Notes: generated from the sequence alone by a model not told the origin. DNA of 11,468 bases from Deltaproteobacteria bacterium (GCA_030624945.1 JAUXJB010000030.1:1-11468), one strand, 5' to 3'; shown: positions 1 to 6,629, counted from the stretch's first letter. A program made the numbers and translations.

Positions 1-30
1 GGCCCGCCCCCGGGCGTGGGGCGGGGCTCG

Positions 31-63
31 CCCCCCCTCTCGGCGCGGCGCCGCCGCGGGGGG
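31..63. repeat. Very GC-rich imperfect inverted repeat (hairpin)
   Basis: The C run at 32-37 can pair with the G run at 58-63, and inside it CGGCG (41-45) pairs with CGCCG (49-53) around a 3-base loop. A small internal loop separates the two stems. It could be the 3' hairpin of a gene lying left of the window, but no T-tract follows on either strand, so a classical intrinsic terminator is not supported. Confidence 0.3.
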
Positions 64-90
64 CGGGCGGGCGTCCAATCCTTAGTCCCG

Positions 91-102
91 CCCCCCCCCC
101 CC
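91..102 (+). repeat. Poly-C homopolymer tract (12 C)
   Basis: There are twelve consecutive cytosines, preceded by CCCG, about 90 bases upstream of the lipoprotein start. Tracts of this length are prone to replication slippage and also to sequencing or assembly length errors. The tract lies outside any supported gene, so a change in length would affect spacing and not a reading frame. Confidence 0.8.
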
Positions 103-190
103 AACGCCGCGAGCGCGGATGCATCGGCCGCCGAGAATGCGAGCGCACTCCCGGAACAGGACACTAGGCTACACAGATCAGGGGAAGCCC

Positions 191-589
191 GTGAGATCCG
201 TCATAGCAACAACCGCGGTAGTGCTTGGACTCTCTGCATGCCTCCAGGTCATCGCCCTACCGCCGCCCCCTCCCGACGCGCCAAAGCTCGAGACGTTCCA
301 GGGAGACGGCCCGCCTCCGCTCGAGCCGACCGACGTGCCGGGACTGCTCGCCGCGCCGTCTCTGGGCCGCACCGTCTACTACTACGAGGCGCAGGAATAC
401 TGGTGCCGCTTCGCCAGGAACCGCTGGTACATGGCATTCGACTGGGATGGCAACTGGTTCGACATTCCCGACGCCGAACTTCCCACGGTCCTGGCGGCGC
501 GACACGCGCCGCCCCCTCCAAAGACCGTGGAGGAGGAGCTGGCGGAGCTGGAGCGCCAGCTGAAGGAGCTCGAGGCGGCTGAGCCCTAA
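191..589 (+). CDS. Small predicted lipoprotein with proline-rich linker and C-terminal coiled coil
   Basis: This is a protein of about 132 residues with no family I recognise. I place the start at GTG 191 because AGGGGA lies just upstream and the translation then begins as a short signal peptide. The hydrophobic stretch A6-L14 ends in a lipobox, L-S-A-C, with Cys17 as the predicted lipidated residue. The frame is open to an ATG at 119, but that start would bury the signal under about 24 extra, Arg-rich residues. After Cys17 come a Pro-rich linker (24-45), a Tyr/Trp-rich segment (62-92, with YYY, YWC and W-D-G-N-W-F) that may be a small globular domain, a second Pro run (107-110) and a Glu/Leu heptad-like helix (113-130). 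The protein is probably periplasmic and anchored in a membrane. The signal has only one basic residue at its N-terminus, which is weak. Its stop codon overlaps that of nadA on the other strand. Confidence 0.6.
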   Translation: MRSVIATTAVVLGLSACLQVIALPPPPPDAPKLETFQGDGPPPLEPTDVPGLLAAPSLGRTVYYYEAQEYWCRFARNRWYMAFDWDGNWFDIPDAELPTVLAARHAPPPPKTVEEELAELERQLKELEAAEP

Positions 590-603
590 ACCGTACGGGG
601 CTC
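581..603. terminator. Possible bidirectional hairpin between convergent genes
   Basis: GAGCCC (581-586) and GGGCTC (598-603) are perfect 6-base complements around an 11-base loop that holds both stop codons. A second GAGCCC (605-610) can also pair with the same GGGCTC. The position, exactly at the convergent ends of the lipoprotein gene and nadA, suits a shared terminator. There is no T-run on either side, so this is tentative. Confidence 0.3.
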
Positions 604-1938
604 TGAGCCCTCCGTGATCTCGATCATCTTCTCCAGAGCCTTGCGCGCGTCCGCCGCCACCCGGGACTGACCTTCCGGGTCCAGGCGCTCGCGATAGCCG
701 GAGATCTCGTCGACCACGTCGCCGGGAAGCACGCGATTCAAGTCTGGCCCGCGACCGTCCCGCAGCAGGTCGAGGAGCGCGACCAGATGCGGGGGATCGT
801 TCCGCGACATGGTCGCGCAGCCGCAGCCGGCCTGCTCCCCGCCCGGTACATCTGCCAGATGCACGACCTCGATGTTCCGGCGGCGAGCCTGCTCGGAGAG
901 GTTGCGCACGAAGTGACCTTCGGTTCCGACGGCGACGCGCGTACCGTCGGGAACCTCGCGCATCACGTGGTTCCACAGAAAGCGCGTCGAACCCGCCGCG
1001 TCGGCAACGGAGACGACTTCGCGCGGGCACTCGGGATGCACGACCACGCGATAGCCACGCTCGCGCCAGAAGTCGACGTGCTCCGGAAGGAACACCGTGT
1101 GGACCCCGCAGAACGAGCCCCACAGGATGAGCTCCGCCCGATCGATCGACTCGAGACGCTGCGCGTCGATCTCACCGCCCTCGTGGCCTGCGGCGAGCAG
1201 GTGAATCCGATCGGGCGGGATGCCCACCTCCGCCGCGACGTTCCTGCCGAGGTGTTGGTCGGGGACGAACAGGATCTTGCGGCCCTGGGCCCTGGCCCAG
1301 CTCATGATCGCGCCCGCGTTCGAGCTCGTGCAGACGGCTCCCCCGCTGGCACCCGCCAGCGCCTTGATCCGGCCGGACGTGTTCATATAGGCGATCACCA
1401 TGATGCCGTCGCCGTAGCGCTCGTGGAGGCGCTCCCAGGCAGGGGCCACCATGAACTCCTTGGCCATCATCTCCATGGTGCAGCCCGAGCGGGGATTCGT
1501 GATCCAGACCTGCTGGTCTGGACCGGCCAGGAGCGAGATCGCCTCAGCCATGAAGTGAACCGCAGACTCGACGAACAGCCTCTTCTCGGGGTGGAGGACC
1601 GCCTGGCGAGCCAGCAGGTAGGAGTCCGCGATCATCCCGCCGTAGCGCTCCACCAGCTTCACGATCTCGCCGCCCATGTAGTAGTGGGCGAGCAGGACGA
1701 GGTCGGAGCCGATCTCGGCAAGTGCGGGTCGTATGTAGGAGTCCATCCAGGGGAGTACGGTCTCGGGCTTCCGATCGGCGAGAGCCAGGTACTCCTCCGC
1801 GTAGGTCTTGAACTCCTCCTGGTACCAGTCCAGCGGCAGGTCGGTCTGGCAGATGGGGATGTCCGGCTCGAGCCGAATGCCGCTCAGACCCTGGGGAATG
1901 TCCGCCGCGCTGATACCCGCGTCCGGGGGGGTTGCCAT
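586..1938 (-). CDS. nadA: Quinolinate synthase NadA (long form, [4Fe-4S])
   Basis: NadA condenses iminoaspartate with dihydroxyacetone phosphate to quinolinate in de novo NAD synthesis. It is a cytoplasmic enzyme with a [4Fe-4S] cluster. Family landmarks are visible in order: L-A-H-Y-Y (83-87), M-A-E (130-132), A-Y-M-N-T (183-187), C-T-S-S-N-A (203-208), P-D-Q-H-L-G (226-231), G-S-F-C-G-V-H (274-280), H-P-E-C (301-304) and G-T-E-G (338-341). Cys203, Cys277 and one of Cys372/Cys374 occupy the cluster-ligand positions. The 450 residues exceed the roughly 300-350 of E. coli-type enzymes, with about 70 extra N-terminal residues plus a C-terminal helical extension. The ATG at 1938 has no strong Shine-Dalgarno. 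The gene lies 46 bases downstream of the CDF gene on the same strand and is probably cotranscribed with it. No nadB or nadC is in view. Confidence 0.95.
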   Translation of the reverse strand: MATPPDAGISAADIPQGLSGIRLEPDIPICQTDLPLDWYQEEFKTYAEEYLALADRKPETVLPWMDSYIRPALAEIGSDLVLLAHYYMGGEIVKLVERYGGMIADSYLLARQAVLHPEKRLFVESAVHFMAEAISLLAGPDQQVWITNPRSGCTMEMMAKEFMVAPAWERLHERYGDGIMVIAYMNTSGRIKALAGASGGAVCTSSNAGAIMSWARAQGRKILFVPDQHLGRNVAAEVGIPPDRIHLLAAGHEGGEIDAQRLESIDRAELILWGSFCGVHTVFLPEHVDFWRERGYRVVVHPECPREVVSVADAAGSTRFLWNHVMREVPDGTRVAVGTEGHFVRNLSEQARRRNIEVVHLADVPGGEQAGCGCATMSRNDPPHLVALLDLLRDGRGPDLNRVLPGDVVDEISGYRERLDPEGQSRVAADARKALEKMIEITEGSEPRTV

Positions 1939-1984
1939 GGACCGAGCCTACGCCAGAGCTCCAGGGGAAGCCAACAGCCCCAGC

Positions 1985-2986
1985 TCAGATGTGGCCCTCG
2001 CGCGTGATGCTGGCGACGTCCAGCGCGCGAAGCTCGCTGGACGGCTCCGAGCGGATCGGGCAGTCCTCGACACCGCAGCTCGGGCAGTGCATGGGGCGGC
2101 AGGGGTCGAGGTGAACCACGACGTCGCCTCTGCCTTCGAGCACCCGGTGCAACTCGCCCTCCAGGTCGTCACCGCTGCGGTGCGCCTCCTCCATCGAGAA
2201 GTAGCGGGGCACCACCAGGTGCAGGTCCACGTGGCGCAGGGGGCCGACCGATCGAGAGCGCAGCTGGTGGATCTCGCACCACTCGGGGACGCGGGCTTGC
2301 TCCAGGCGCTTTGCGATCTGGACGAGCATTTCGAGGTCCGCTTCGTCGAGCAGGCCCACGAGTGCGCGGCGCACCACGCGGACACCCGCGATGACGACGT
2401 TGGCGGCGATCGCGAGCGCGACCAGAGGGTCGAGCAGAGACCAGCCCGTGAGCCGGACCCCGACGAGAGCGATGATGCCTCCCGCCGTCGTGGCGGTGTC
2501 GGTGAGCAGGTGGGTCCCGTCCGCGCGCAGCGCCTCGGAGTGCTCCCGAGCCCCCACGCGCAGCAGGTGGACGGCCAGCAGGAAGTTGGCCAGACCGGCC
2601 ACCGCAGAGATGACGATGCCCTCGAAGATCCTGTCGAGCTCGGGACCGACGAACATCTGACGCAGGGCCTCCACTACCAGGCCCAGGGCCGCGGCCAGGA
2701 TCAGCGACCCCTCGACCATGGCCGAGAGCGTCTCGGCCCGCCCGTGGCCGTAGGGGTGGTCCCGATCAGGGGGCCGGGCCGACACGGCGACGGAGTAGGC
2801 CATGAGGCCCGCGGCGATGACGTTCACGACCGATTCCGCCGCATCTGCCAGCAGGACCGTCGAGCCGGTCAGCAGCCAGGCGAGAACCTTGGCCCCGAGG
2901 ATGCCCACCCCGGCCAGGAGGGAGAGCGTGCCCGCGCGCACGACGGCTCTGGATCCCGAATCCCGGGTGGGGTGATCAATCGGCAC
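1985..2986 (-). CDS. Cation diffusion facilitator (CDF) family transporter
   Basis: This is an inner-membrane metal-ion/proton antiporter, probably for Zn2+, Fe2+ or a similar divalent cation. The N-terminal two thirds carry the transmembrane helices. The TM2 motif is D-A-A-E-S-V-V-N (48-55), followed by H-P-Y-G-H-G-R (77-83) and then TM5 H-L-L-T-D (159-163). The HxxxD half of the transport site is intact, whereas the TM2 half reads ExxxN and not D/HxxxD. After a cytoplasmic ferredoxin-like domain there is a Cys tail, Cys296-x4-Cys301-x2-Cys304-x4-Cys309, likely an extra metal site. I chose GTG 2986 because GGAG lies 7 bases upstream. The frame also extends to a TTG at 3025, which has no purine-rich signal. 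The gene sits 91 bases downstream of the bactofilin gene. Confidence 0.88.
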   Translation of the reverse strand: MPIDHPTRDSGSRAVVRAGTLSLLAGVGILGAKVLAWLLTGSTVLLADAAESVVNVIAAGLMAYSVAVSARPPDRDHPYGHGRAETLSAMVEGSLILAAALGLVVEALRQMFVGPELDRIFEGIVISAVAGLANFLLAVHLLRVGAREHSEALRADGTHLLTDTATTAGGIIALVGVRLTGWSLLDPLVALAIAANVVIAGVRVVRRALVGLLDEADLEMLVQIAKRLEQARVPEWCEIHQLRSRSVGPLRHVDLHLVVPRYFSMEEAHRSGDDLEGELHRVLEGRGDVVVHLDPCRPMHCPSCGVEDCPIRSEPSSELRALDVASITREGHI

Positions 2987-3077
2987 CGCGCGACTCCAAG
3001 CTCGCGGATCTAGGAATTGCTGCAAAGGAGCCGCAGAAAGTGACGTCCCGGGGGCCGTCCAGCAAGCGGGCGGGAGC

Positions 3078-3527
3078 TCAGACCTGCCTGGGGGACTCCC
3101 CCATCTCGATCTTCCCCGCGATGCGAGCGCCCTCGTCCACCCGGAGCTTCGGCGTGCGCACGCTGCCTTCGATCGAGCCCGTCGGCCCCACTACTACCCG
3201 CTCCTTGGCCGAGATCTCTCCGATCACGGTTCCGTGCACGATCAGGCTGCGCACGGAGAGCTTGGCCTCCACCCTGCCGCTCTGGCCGACCACGAGGCCA
3301 TCCGCATCGACCTCGCCGCGGAACTCGCCCTCCAGCCGGACGAGACCGGAGAGCGTGATCTTTCCCTCGAAGGAGGTACCGCTGTCGAGGAACGACTGAT
3401 AGTCGCCCTTCCTCCCCCCCGGGACAGCCGTTCGGCCCTGCGATCCCGTCTGTTTTCTCCAGACGGGCGGCCGGAACATGTTCGTGAGCTTCTTGGTCGC
3501 CGTCGAGCCGGGAGGTGATTCCTTCAT
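3078..3527 (-). CDS. Bactofilin family cytoskeletal protein
   Basis: Bactofilins are small proteins that polymerise without nucleotide through a right-handed beta-helix. They often act at membranes or poles in shape, stalk or chromosome-organisation roles. This 149-residue protein has a disordered, basic, Pro/Gly-rich N-terminus (1-44) and then a beta-helical core (about 46-142) of short repeats. The repeats alternate hydrophobic residues with Gly, as in G-L-V-R-L-E-G-E-F-R-G, L-V-V-G-Q-S-G, I-V-H-G-T-V-I-G and V-V-V-G-P-T-G-S-I-E-G, which is the family signature. The start at ATG 3527 follows AGGAAAGAGAG. An upstream in-frame ATG (3668) would add 47 low-complexity residues and run through the likely promoter. 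It is the first gene of the minus-strand run with the CDF gene and nadA, and diverges from the MFS gene. Confidence 0.88.
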   Translation of the reverse strand: MKESPPGSTATKKLTNMFRPPVWRKQTGSQGRTAVPGGRKGDYQSFLDSGTSFEGKITLSGLVRLEGEFRGEVDADGLVVGQSGRVEAKLSVRSLIVHGTVIGEISAKERVVVGPTGSIEGSVRTPKLRVDEGARIAGKIEMGESPRQV

Positions 3528-3602
3528 CTCTCTTTCCTTTCCGGGTGAGACTCGCCACACCCGAGTGGGCGGGCGCGACTCCCGAGCCTGATCCGCGGAA
3601 GA

Positions 3603-3632
3603 CCGCGGTGCAGGAAAAAGCATACACCGCGG
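3603..3632. promoter_or_regulatory. Perfect 8-bp inverted repeat, candidate operator
   Basis: CCGCGGTG (3603-3610) and CACCGCGG (3625-3632) are perfect complements separated by 14 bases, a spacing suited to a dimeric regulator. The spacer contains the AT-rich AAAAAG-CATA segment that includes the putative minus-strand -10. A second, shorter repeat follows directly: CCGCC (3633-3637), TC, GGCGG (3640-3644). Bases 3601-3606 (GACCGC) also match 3641-3646 (GCGGTC). The site could equally form a hairpin in RNA. Confidence 0.45.
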
Positions 3633-3648
3633 CCGCCTCGGCGGTCTA
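3619..3648 (-). promoter_or_regulatory. Putative sigma70-type promoter for the bactofilin gene
   Basis: Read on the minus strand, TAGACC (3648-3643) and TATGCT (3624-3619) are separated by 18 bases. Each keeps four of six consensus positions. Transcription would begin near 3612 and give an untranslated leader of about 85 bases before ATG 3527. The -10 lies inside the inverted repeat at 3603-3632. Confidence 0.35.
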
Positions 3649-3690
3649 CCCGACCCGGGATGGGGCACCGGTCCTCTGGGCGGGCTCCTG

Positions 3691-3699
3691 TGAGAGAAT
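3691..3699 (+). promoter_or_regulatory. Putative extended -10 element just upstream of the MFS gene
   Basis: TGA-GAGAAT resembles the extended -10 (TGn followed by the hexamer). Only 8 bases separate it from ATG 3708, so a transcript starting at the usual distance would be leaderless or nearly so. No good -35 is visible 17 bases upstream. The GGGGG next to the ATG is an alternative translation signal if transcription starts further upstream. Confidence 0.3.
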
Positions 3700-3707
3700 G
3701 GGGGCGC

Positions 3708-5123
3708 ATGACCGAGACCACGGTATCCGCCGACGGCGCCACAGCGCTCGGCGCGGCTGGGCCGGAAGCCGCAGAGGCCTCGCGGCTCCCCTTCTCCGTC
3801 ATCTTCGCCTTCTCGGCGCCGCGCATCGCCTTCGGGCTCATGATGACCCTCTTCATGACCTACCTCATGAAGTTCTGCACCGATGTGCTGCTGATCGCAC
3901 CGGCCGCCATGGGGATCCTATTCCTGATCGCGCGCATCTGGGACGGGATCTCGGACCCGCTGGCCGGCTTCCTGTCGGACCGGACCCGGTCGCGCTACGG
4001 CAGGCGGCGATCCTGGATGTTCGCAGCATCGGTTCCCATGGGTGTCACCATGTTCATGCTCTGGTCGCCGCCCGCGGCGATCACGGGGACGCTGCTCATC
4101 GTGTGGGTGGGCCTCTGCTACCTCGCCTACGAGACGGCGCAGACAGCGTACTTGATCCCGCACGGCGGGCTGGGCGCGGAGCTCACCCAAGACTACGACG
4201 ACCGCACGCGGCTCTTCGGTCTCTCCCACATCATCGGCTACGTCGGCATGGCGATCGGTCTGGTGAGCCTCTACCTCATGACCATCGCCGAGGACAAGCG
4301 CAGCTTCGCCTCCGGCCTCTCCCTCGCCGGAGGCATCTCGGTTGCGGTCGTGGTCTTCTGGGCCACCCTCAAGCTGCCGGAACGCAAGGACTACCAGGGG
4401 CGGGGATCCGACAACATCTTCAGAGCCGGCGGCGACGTCTTCCGCAACCCCCACTCGCGGCTCCTGCTCACCATCTTCGCCATCGAGAGCTTCGGCTCGG
4501 CGAGCCTCGCCATTCTCGGGCCGTACGTCTCGGACTACGTGGCCCACGAGCCATCGGCTATCGCGTGGATGTACGGCGCATACCTGGCACCGCAGGTCAT
4601 CTTCGCCCCGATCTTCATGCAGCTCGCGCGACGCTTCGGAAAGAAGCAGCTGTGGCTCGTCGCGATGGTGCTCACGGCATTCGGGTACCTGGGGCTCTTC
4701 ATGATCACCGAAGAGACGAAGTTCATGCTCATCGTAGGCCCGGCATTGGTCGGCATCGGGGCGAGCTGCGGAGCCATCGTCGCGCCCTCGATCATGGCCG
4801 ACATCATCGACTACGACGAGTACCTGACCGGCGAGCGCAAGGAGGGCACCTACCTCGCCGTGTGGAACCTGGTGCGCAAGTTCTCGAGCGCGCTCCCCGC
4901 AATGATGACGGGCTTTGCGCTTACGTGGCTCGGCTTCGAGCCCAACGTCGAGCAGAGCGAGGTGGTGAAGTTCACGATGCGCGCGCTCTTCGGCCTGATG
5001 CCCGCGGCCTGCTACGGAATTGGTACACTGCTCTTCCTGCGCTTCCGCCTCAACAAGGAAGAACACGCCGCGGTGATCCGCGAGCTCGAGGCGCGCAAGG
5101 CGGCTCGGGGACAGACTACATAG
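3708..5123 (+). CDS. MFS transporter, glycoside-pentoside-hexuronide:cation symporter (GPH/MelB-like)
   Basis: This is an inner-membrane secondary transporter of 471 residues with about 12 hydrophobic segments, the usual family size. After a polar N-tail (1-27) the family signature appears at 79-103: W-D-G-I-S-D-P-L-A-G, then L-S-D-R-T-R-S-R-Y-G-R-R-R. Asp79 and Asp83 match the MelB aspartate pair that coordinates the driving cation (Na+ or H+). The late loop D-I-I-D-Y-D-E-Y-L-T-G-E-R-K-E-G is the second GPH hallmark. Family members carry sugars, but many homologues beside acyl-CoA catabolic genes have unknown substrates, so a lipid-like or glycosidic substrate is possible. The ATG at 3708 is preferred over 3660 because the extra 16 residues are non-family and GGGGG precedes 3708. 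It is the first gene of a run with the crotonase 28 bases downstream. Confidence 0.9.
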   Translation: MTETTVSADGATALGAAGPEAAEASRLPFSVIFAFSAPRIAFGLMMTLFMTYLMKFCTDVLLIAPAAMGILFLIARIWDGISDPLAGFLSDRTRSRYGRRRSWMFAASVPMGVTMFMLWSPPAAITGTLLIVWVGLCYLAYETAQTAYLIPHGGLGAELTQDYDDRTRLFGLSHIIGYVGMAIGLVSLYLMTIAEDKRSFASGLSLAGGISVAVVVFWATLKLPERKDYQGRGSDNIFRAGGDVFRNPHSRLLLTIFAIESFGSASLAILGPYVSDYVAHEPSAIAWMYGAYLAPQVIFAPIFMQLARRFGKKQLWLVAMVLTAFGYLGLFMITEETKFMLIVGPALVGIGASCGAIVAPSIMADIIDYDEYLTGERKEGTYLAVWNLVRKFSSALPAMMTGFALTWLGFEPNVEQSEVVKFTMRALFGLMPAACYGIGTLLFLRFRLNKEEHAAVIRELEARKAARGQTT

Positions 5124-5151
5124 ACGTACCCTCGGAAGGAGAACGGAGAAC

Positions 5152-6006
5152 ATGGACGGAATGATCAACTACAAGGTTGCCGACCGAGTCGCGGTCATCA
5201 CCCTGAACCGGCCCGAGAAGGCCAACGCGCAGAACTACCCATTCCTGTACCAGCTGAACGAGTGCTGGGAGCGGGCAGCCGACGACGACGAGGTCACCGT
5301 CATTGTGCTCCAGGCCAAGGGCAAGCACTTCTCGGCCGGCCACGATCTGGCAGGCACGGAGTATCCGAAGACGGACGAGCTCCGGTCGCAGGGGAAGTTC
5401 GACCTGACCCACCACTACCGCTACGAGCTGAAGCACTTCCTCGGGTACTCGCTCAACTGGCGCAACGTCCCGAAGCCCTCGATCGCGGCTGTCCAGGGCA
5501 AGTGCATCGCCGCGGGCCTGATGCTGTGCTGGCCCTGCGATCTGATCGTCGCCGCCGACAACGCCGAGTTCTCCGATCCGGTTGCGGGCGGCCTCGGCAT
5601 CGGTGGTGTCGAGTACCACGGCCACACCTGGGAGTTCGGCGCCCGCAAGGCAAAAGAGCTGCTCTTCACCGGCCGCACGATCGACGCGTACAAGGCCGAG
5701 CAGATCGGCATGGTGAACCGCGTCGTGCCCCTGGCCGATCTCGAAAACGAGACCATGGCGCTGGCCCTCGAGATCGCGGAGCAGGATCCGTTTGCGTTGC
5801 TGCAGGCGAAGCGCGCGGTGAACCAGACGCTCGACATCATGGGCTTCCAGACGGCGCTCCAGTCCGTGTTCGACATCCACGAGATGGGGCACGGCGCCAT
5901 GTGGTCCCGGCGGAGCGAGGGCGAGTCGCGGGGTAGCGCGCTCGAGAGGATGAAGGAGCGCAACCAGGAGATCGCGCAACGCCAGAGAACCGAAGCCAAG
6001 GCCTAG
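5152..6006 (+). CDS. Crotonase/enoyl-CoA hydratase-family protein lacking both catalytic glutamates
   Basis: The 284-residue crotonase fold is clear: I-T-L-N-R-P (16-21), the oxyanion-hole segment H-F-S-A-G-H-D-L (59-66) and the second oxyanion loop V-Q-G-K-C-I-A-A-G (114-122) followed by C-D-L-I-V-A-A-D. In enoyl-CoA hydratase the two catalytic glutamates lie in GGGxEL and FxxPE. Here the first is Met124 (A-A-G-L-M-L) and the second is Val144 (S-D-P-V). CoA-thioester binding should persist, but classical syn-hydration is not expected, so 'enoyl-CoA hydratase' would be a misleading name. The Leu-Met-Leu-Cys-Trp-Pro-Cys-Asp and later W-E-F-G-A-R-K-A-K-E-L segments resemble a functionally undefined clade I recall from mycobacteria and proteobacteria. 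GGAGAACGGAGAAC precedes ATG 5152. The C-terminus is a charged helix (from about 255). Confidence 0.9.
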   Translation: MDGMINYKVADRVAVITLNRPEKANAQNYPFLYQLNECWERAADDDEVTVIVLQAKGKHFSAGHDLAGTEYPKTDELRSQGKFDLTHHYRYELKHFLGYSLNWRNVPKPSIAAVQGKCIAAGLMLCWPCDLIVAADNAEFSDPVAGGLGIGGVEYHGHTWEFGARKAKELLFTGRTIDAYKAEQIGMVNRVVPLADLENETMALALEIAEQDPFALLQAKRAVNQTLDIMGFQTALQSVFDIHEMGHGAMWSRRSEGESRGSALERMKERNQEIAQRQRTEAKA

Positions 6007-6039
6007 AACGACGCCCTCGGGTCCGCACGGAGCCGGGCC

Positions 6040-6588
6040 ATGCACATCGTCGATCTGAATTCCTGTGAGGACCGGGCAATCGAGCAGACCGCGCGCTTGC
6101 TGCTCGAGGCCTTCCGGGACGACACGCCCGGGTGGCCCGACATGGCGAGCACCCGCGAGGAGGTACGCGCGTCCTTCGCGAGTGATCGACTCAGCCGCGT
6201 GGCTCGCGAGGACGACGGTACCGTCGTCGGGTGGATCGGCAGCATCTCGGGCTACCGCGGTCGCGTGTGGGAGATACATCCGCTCGCCGTGCGTCCCGAC
6301 CGGCAACGCCAGGGCATCGGCCGCGCGTTGCTGAACGATCTCGAGGATCAAGTGCGCAAGCAAGGCGGTCTCACGCTGTGGCTCGGGACCGACGATGAGA
6401 ACGACCGCACCTCTCTCGGGGGAATCGATCTGTTCCCGGATCCACTCACACCTCTGCAGCGCATCCGGAATCTCGGAGGGCACCCGTACGAGTTCTATAT
6501 GCGCTGCGGGTTCGTCCTGGCCGGAGTCGTGCCCGACGCGAACGGCTTCGGCAAGCCAGACATCCTCCTCGCGAAACGCGTCGTCTGA
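6040..6588 (+). CDS. GNAT N-acetyltransferase resembling aminoglycoside 6'-N-acetyltransferase
   Basis: This protein of 182 residues should transfer an acetyl group from acetyl-CoA to an amine. The acetyl-CoA pyrophosphate-binding motif A is at 84-98 (V-R-P-D-R-Q-R-Q-G-I-G-R-A-L-L). Several segments recall AAC(6')-type enzymes beyond the generic fold: G-W-P-D-M (31-35), W-E-I-H-P-L (77-82), L-W-L-G-T-D-D-E (113-120), T-S-L-G-G-I-D-L (124-131), H-P-Y-E-F-Y-x-x-C-G-F (148-158) and V-P-D-A-N-G-F-G-K-P-D-I (164-175). The size fits that family. The substrate may still be another small amine, and resistance should not be assumed. GGAG lies 7 bases before the ATG. The gene is 33 bases downstream of the crotonase and probably in the same transcript. 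Confidence 0.85.
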   Translation: MHIVDLNSCEDRAIEQTARLLLEAFRDDTPGWPDMASTREEVRASFASDRLSRVAREDDGTVVGWIGSISGYRGRVWEIHPLAVRPDRQRQGIGRALLNDLEDQVRKQGGLTLWLGTDDENDRTSLGGIDLFPDPLTPLQRIRNLGGHPYEFYMRCGFVLAGVVPDANGFGKPDILLAKRVV

Positions 6589-6629
6589 GGTGGGATGAAA
6601 CTTCACAGAGAGCCCGAGAGGAGGTACCG

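Larger units (their letters stand above)
1..190. other. GC-rich leader without a recognisable gene
   Basis: I see no credible coding region here. Reading frames that stay open on either strand have low-complexity Arg/Pro/Gly/Ala translations, as expected by chance in such GC-rich DNA. The stretch contains runs of C and G, a self-complementary block (31-63) and a 12-base C homopolymer (91-102). Two AT-richer hexamers, GAGAAT at 133-138 and TAGGCT at 165-170, are the only -10-like candidates ahead of the lipoprotein gene at 191. No matching -35 element is visible. Confidence 0.5.

Noticed and set aside
16..582. A 188-codon frame overlapping the lipoprotein gene
   Set aside because: The sequence is Arg/Pro/Gly-rich and featureless. 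The competing frame has a lipobox signal peptide, a Shine-Dalgarno and an aromatic core.
787..3013. Plus-strand open frames opposite nadA and the CDF gene
   Set aside because: Low-complexity His/Arg/Asp/Val translations with no family features; the minus strand carries the real genes.
3515..5164. Long open frames in other phases over the MFS gene, up to 549 codons
   Set aside because: Their translations are Arg/His/Ala/Gly-rich without domains. They are by-products of GC-rich codon usage in the real transporter gene, whose frame shows all GPH family motifs.
5116..6606. Antisense open frame of about 496 codons opposite the crotonase and acetyltransferase genes
   Set aside because: It spans two well-supported plus-strand genes and their intergenic gap, has no recognisable motif, and its composition is a mirror of their codon bias.
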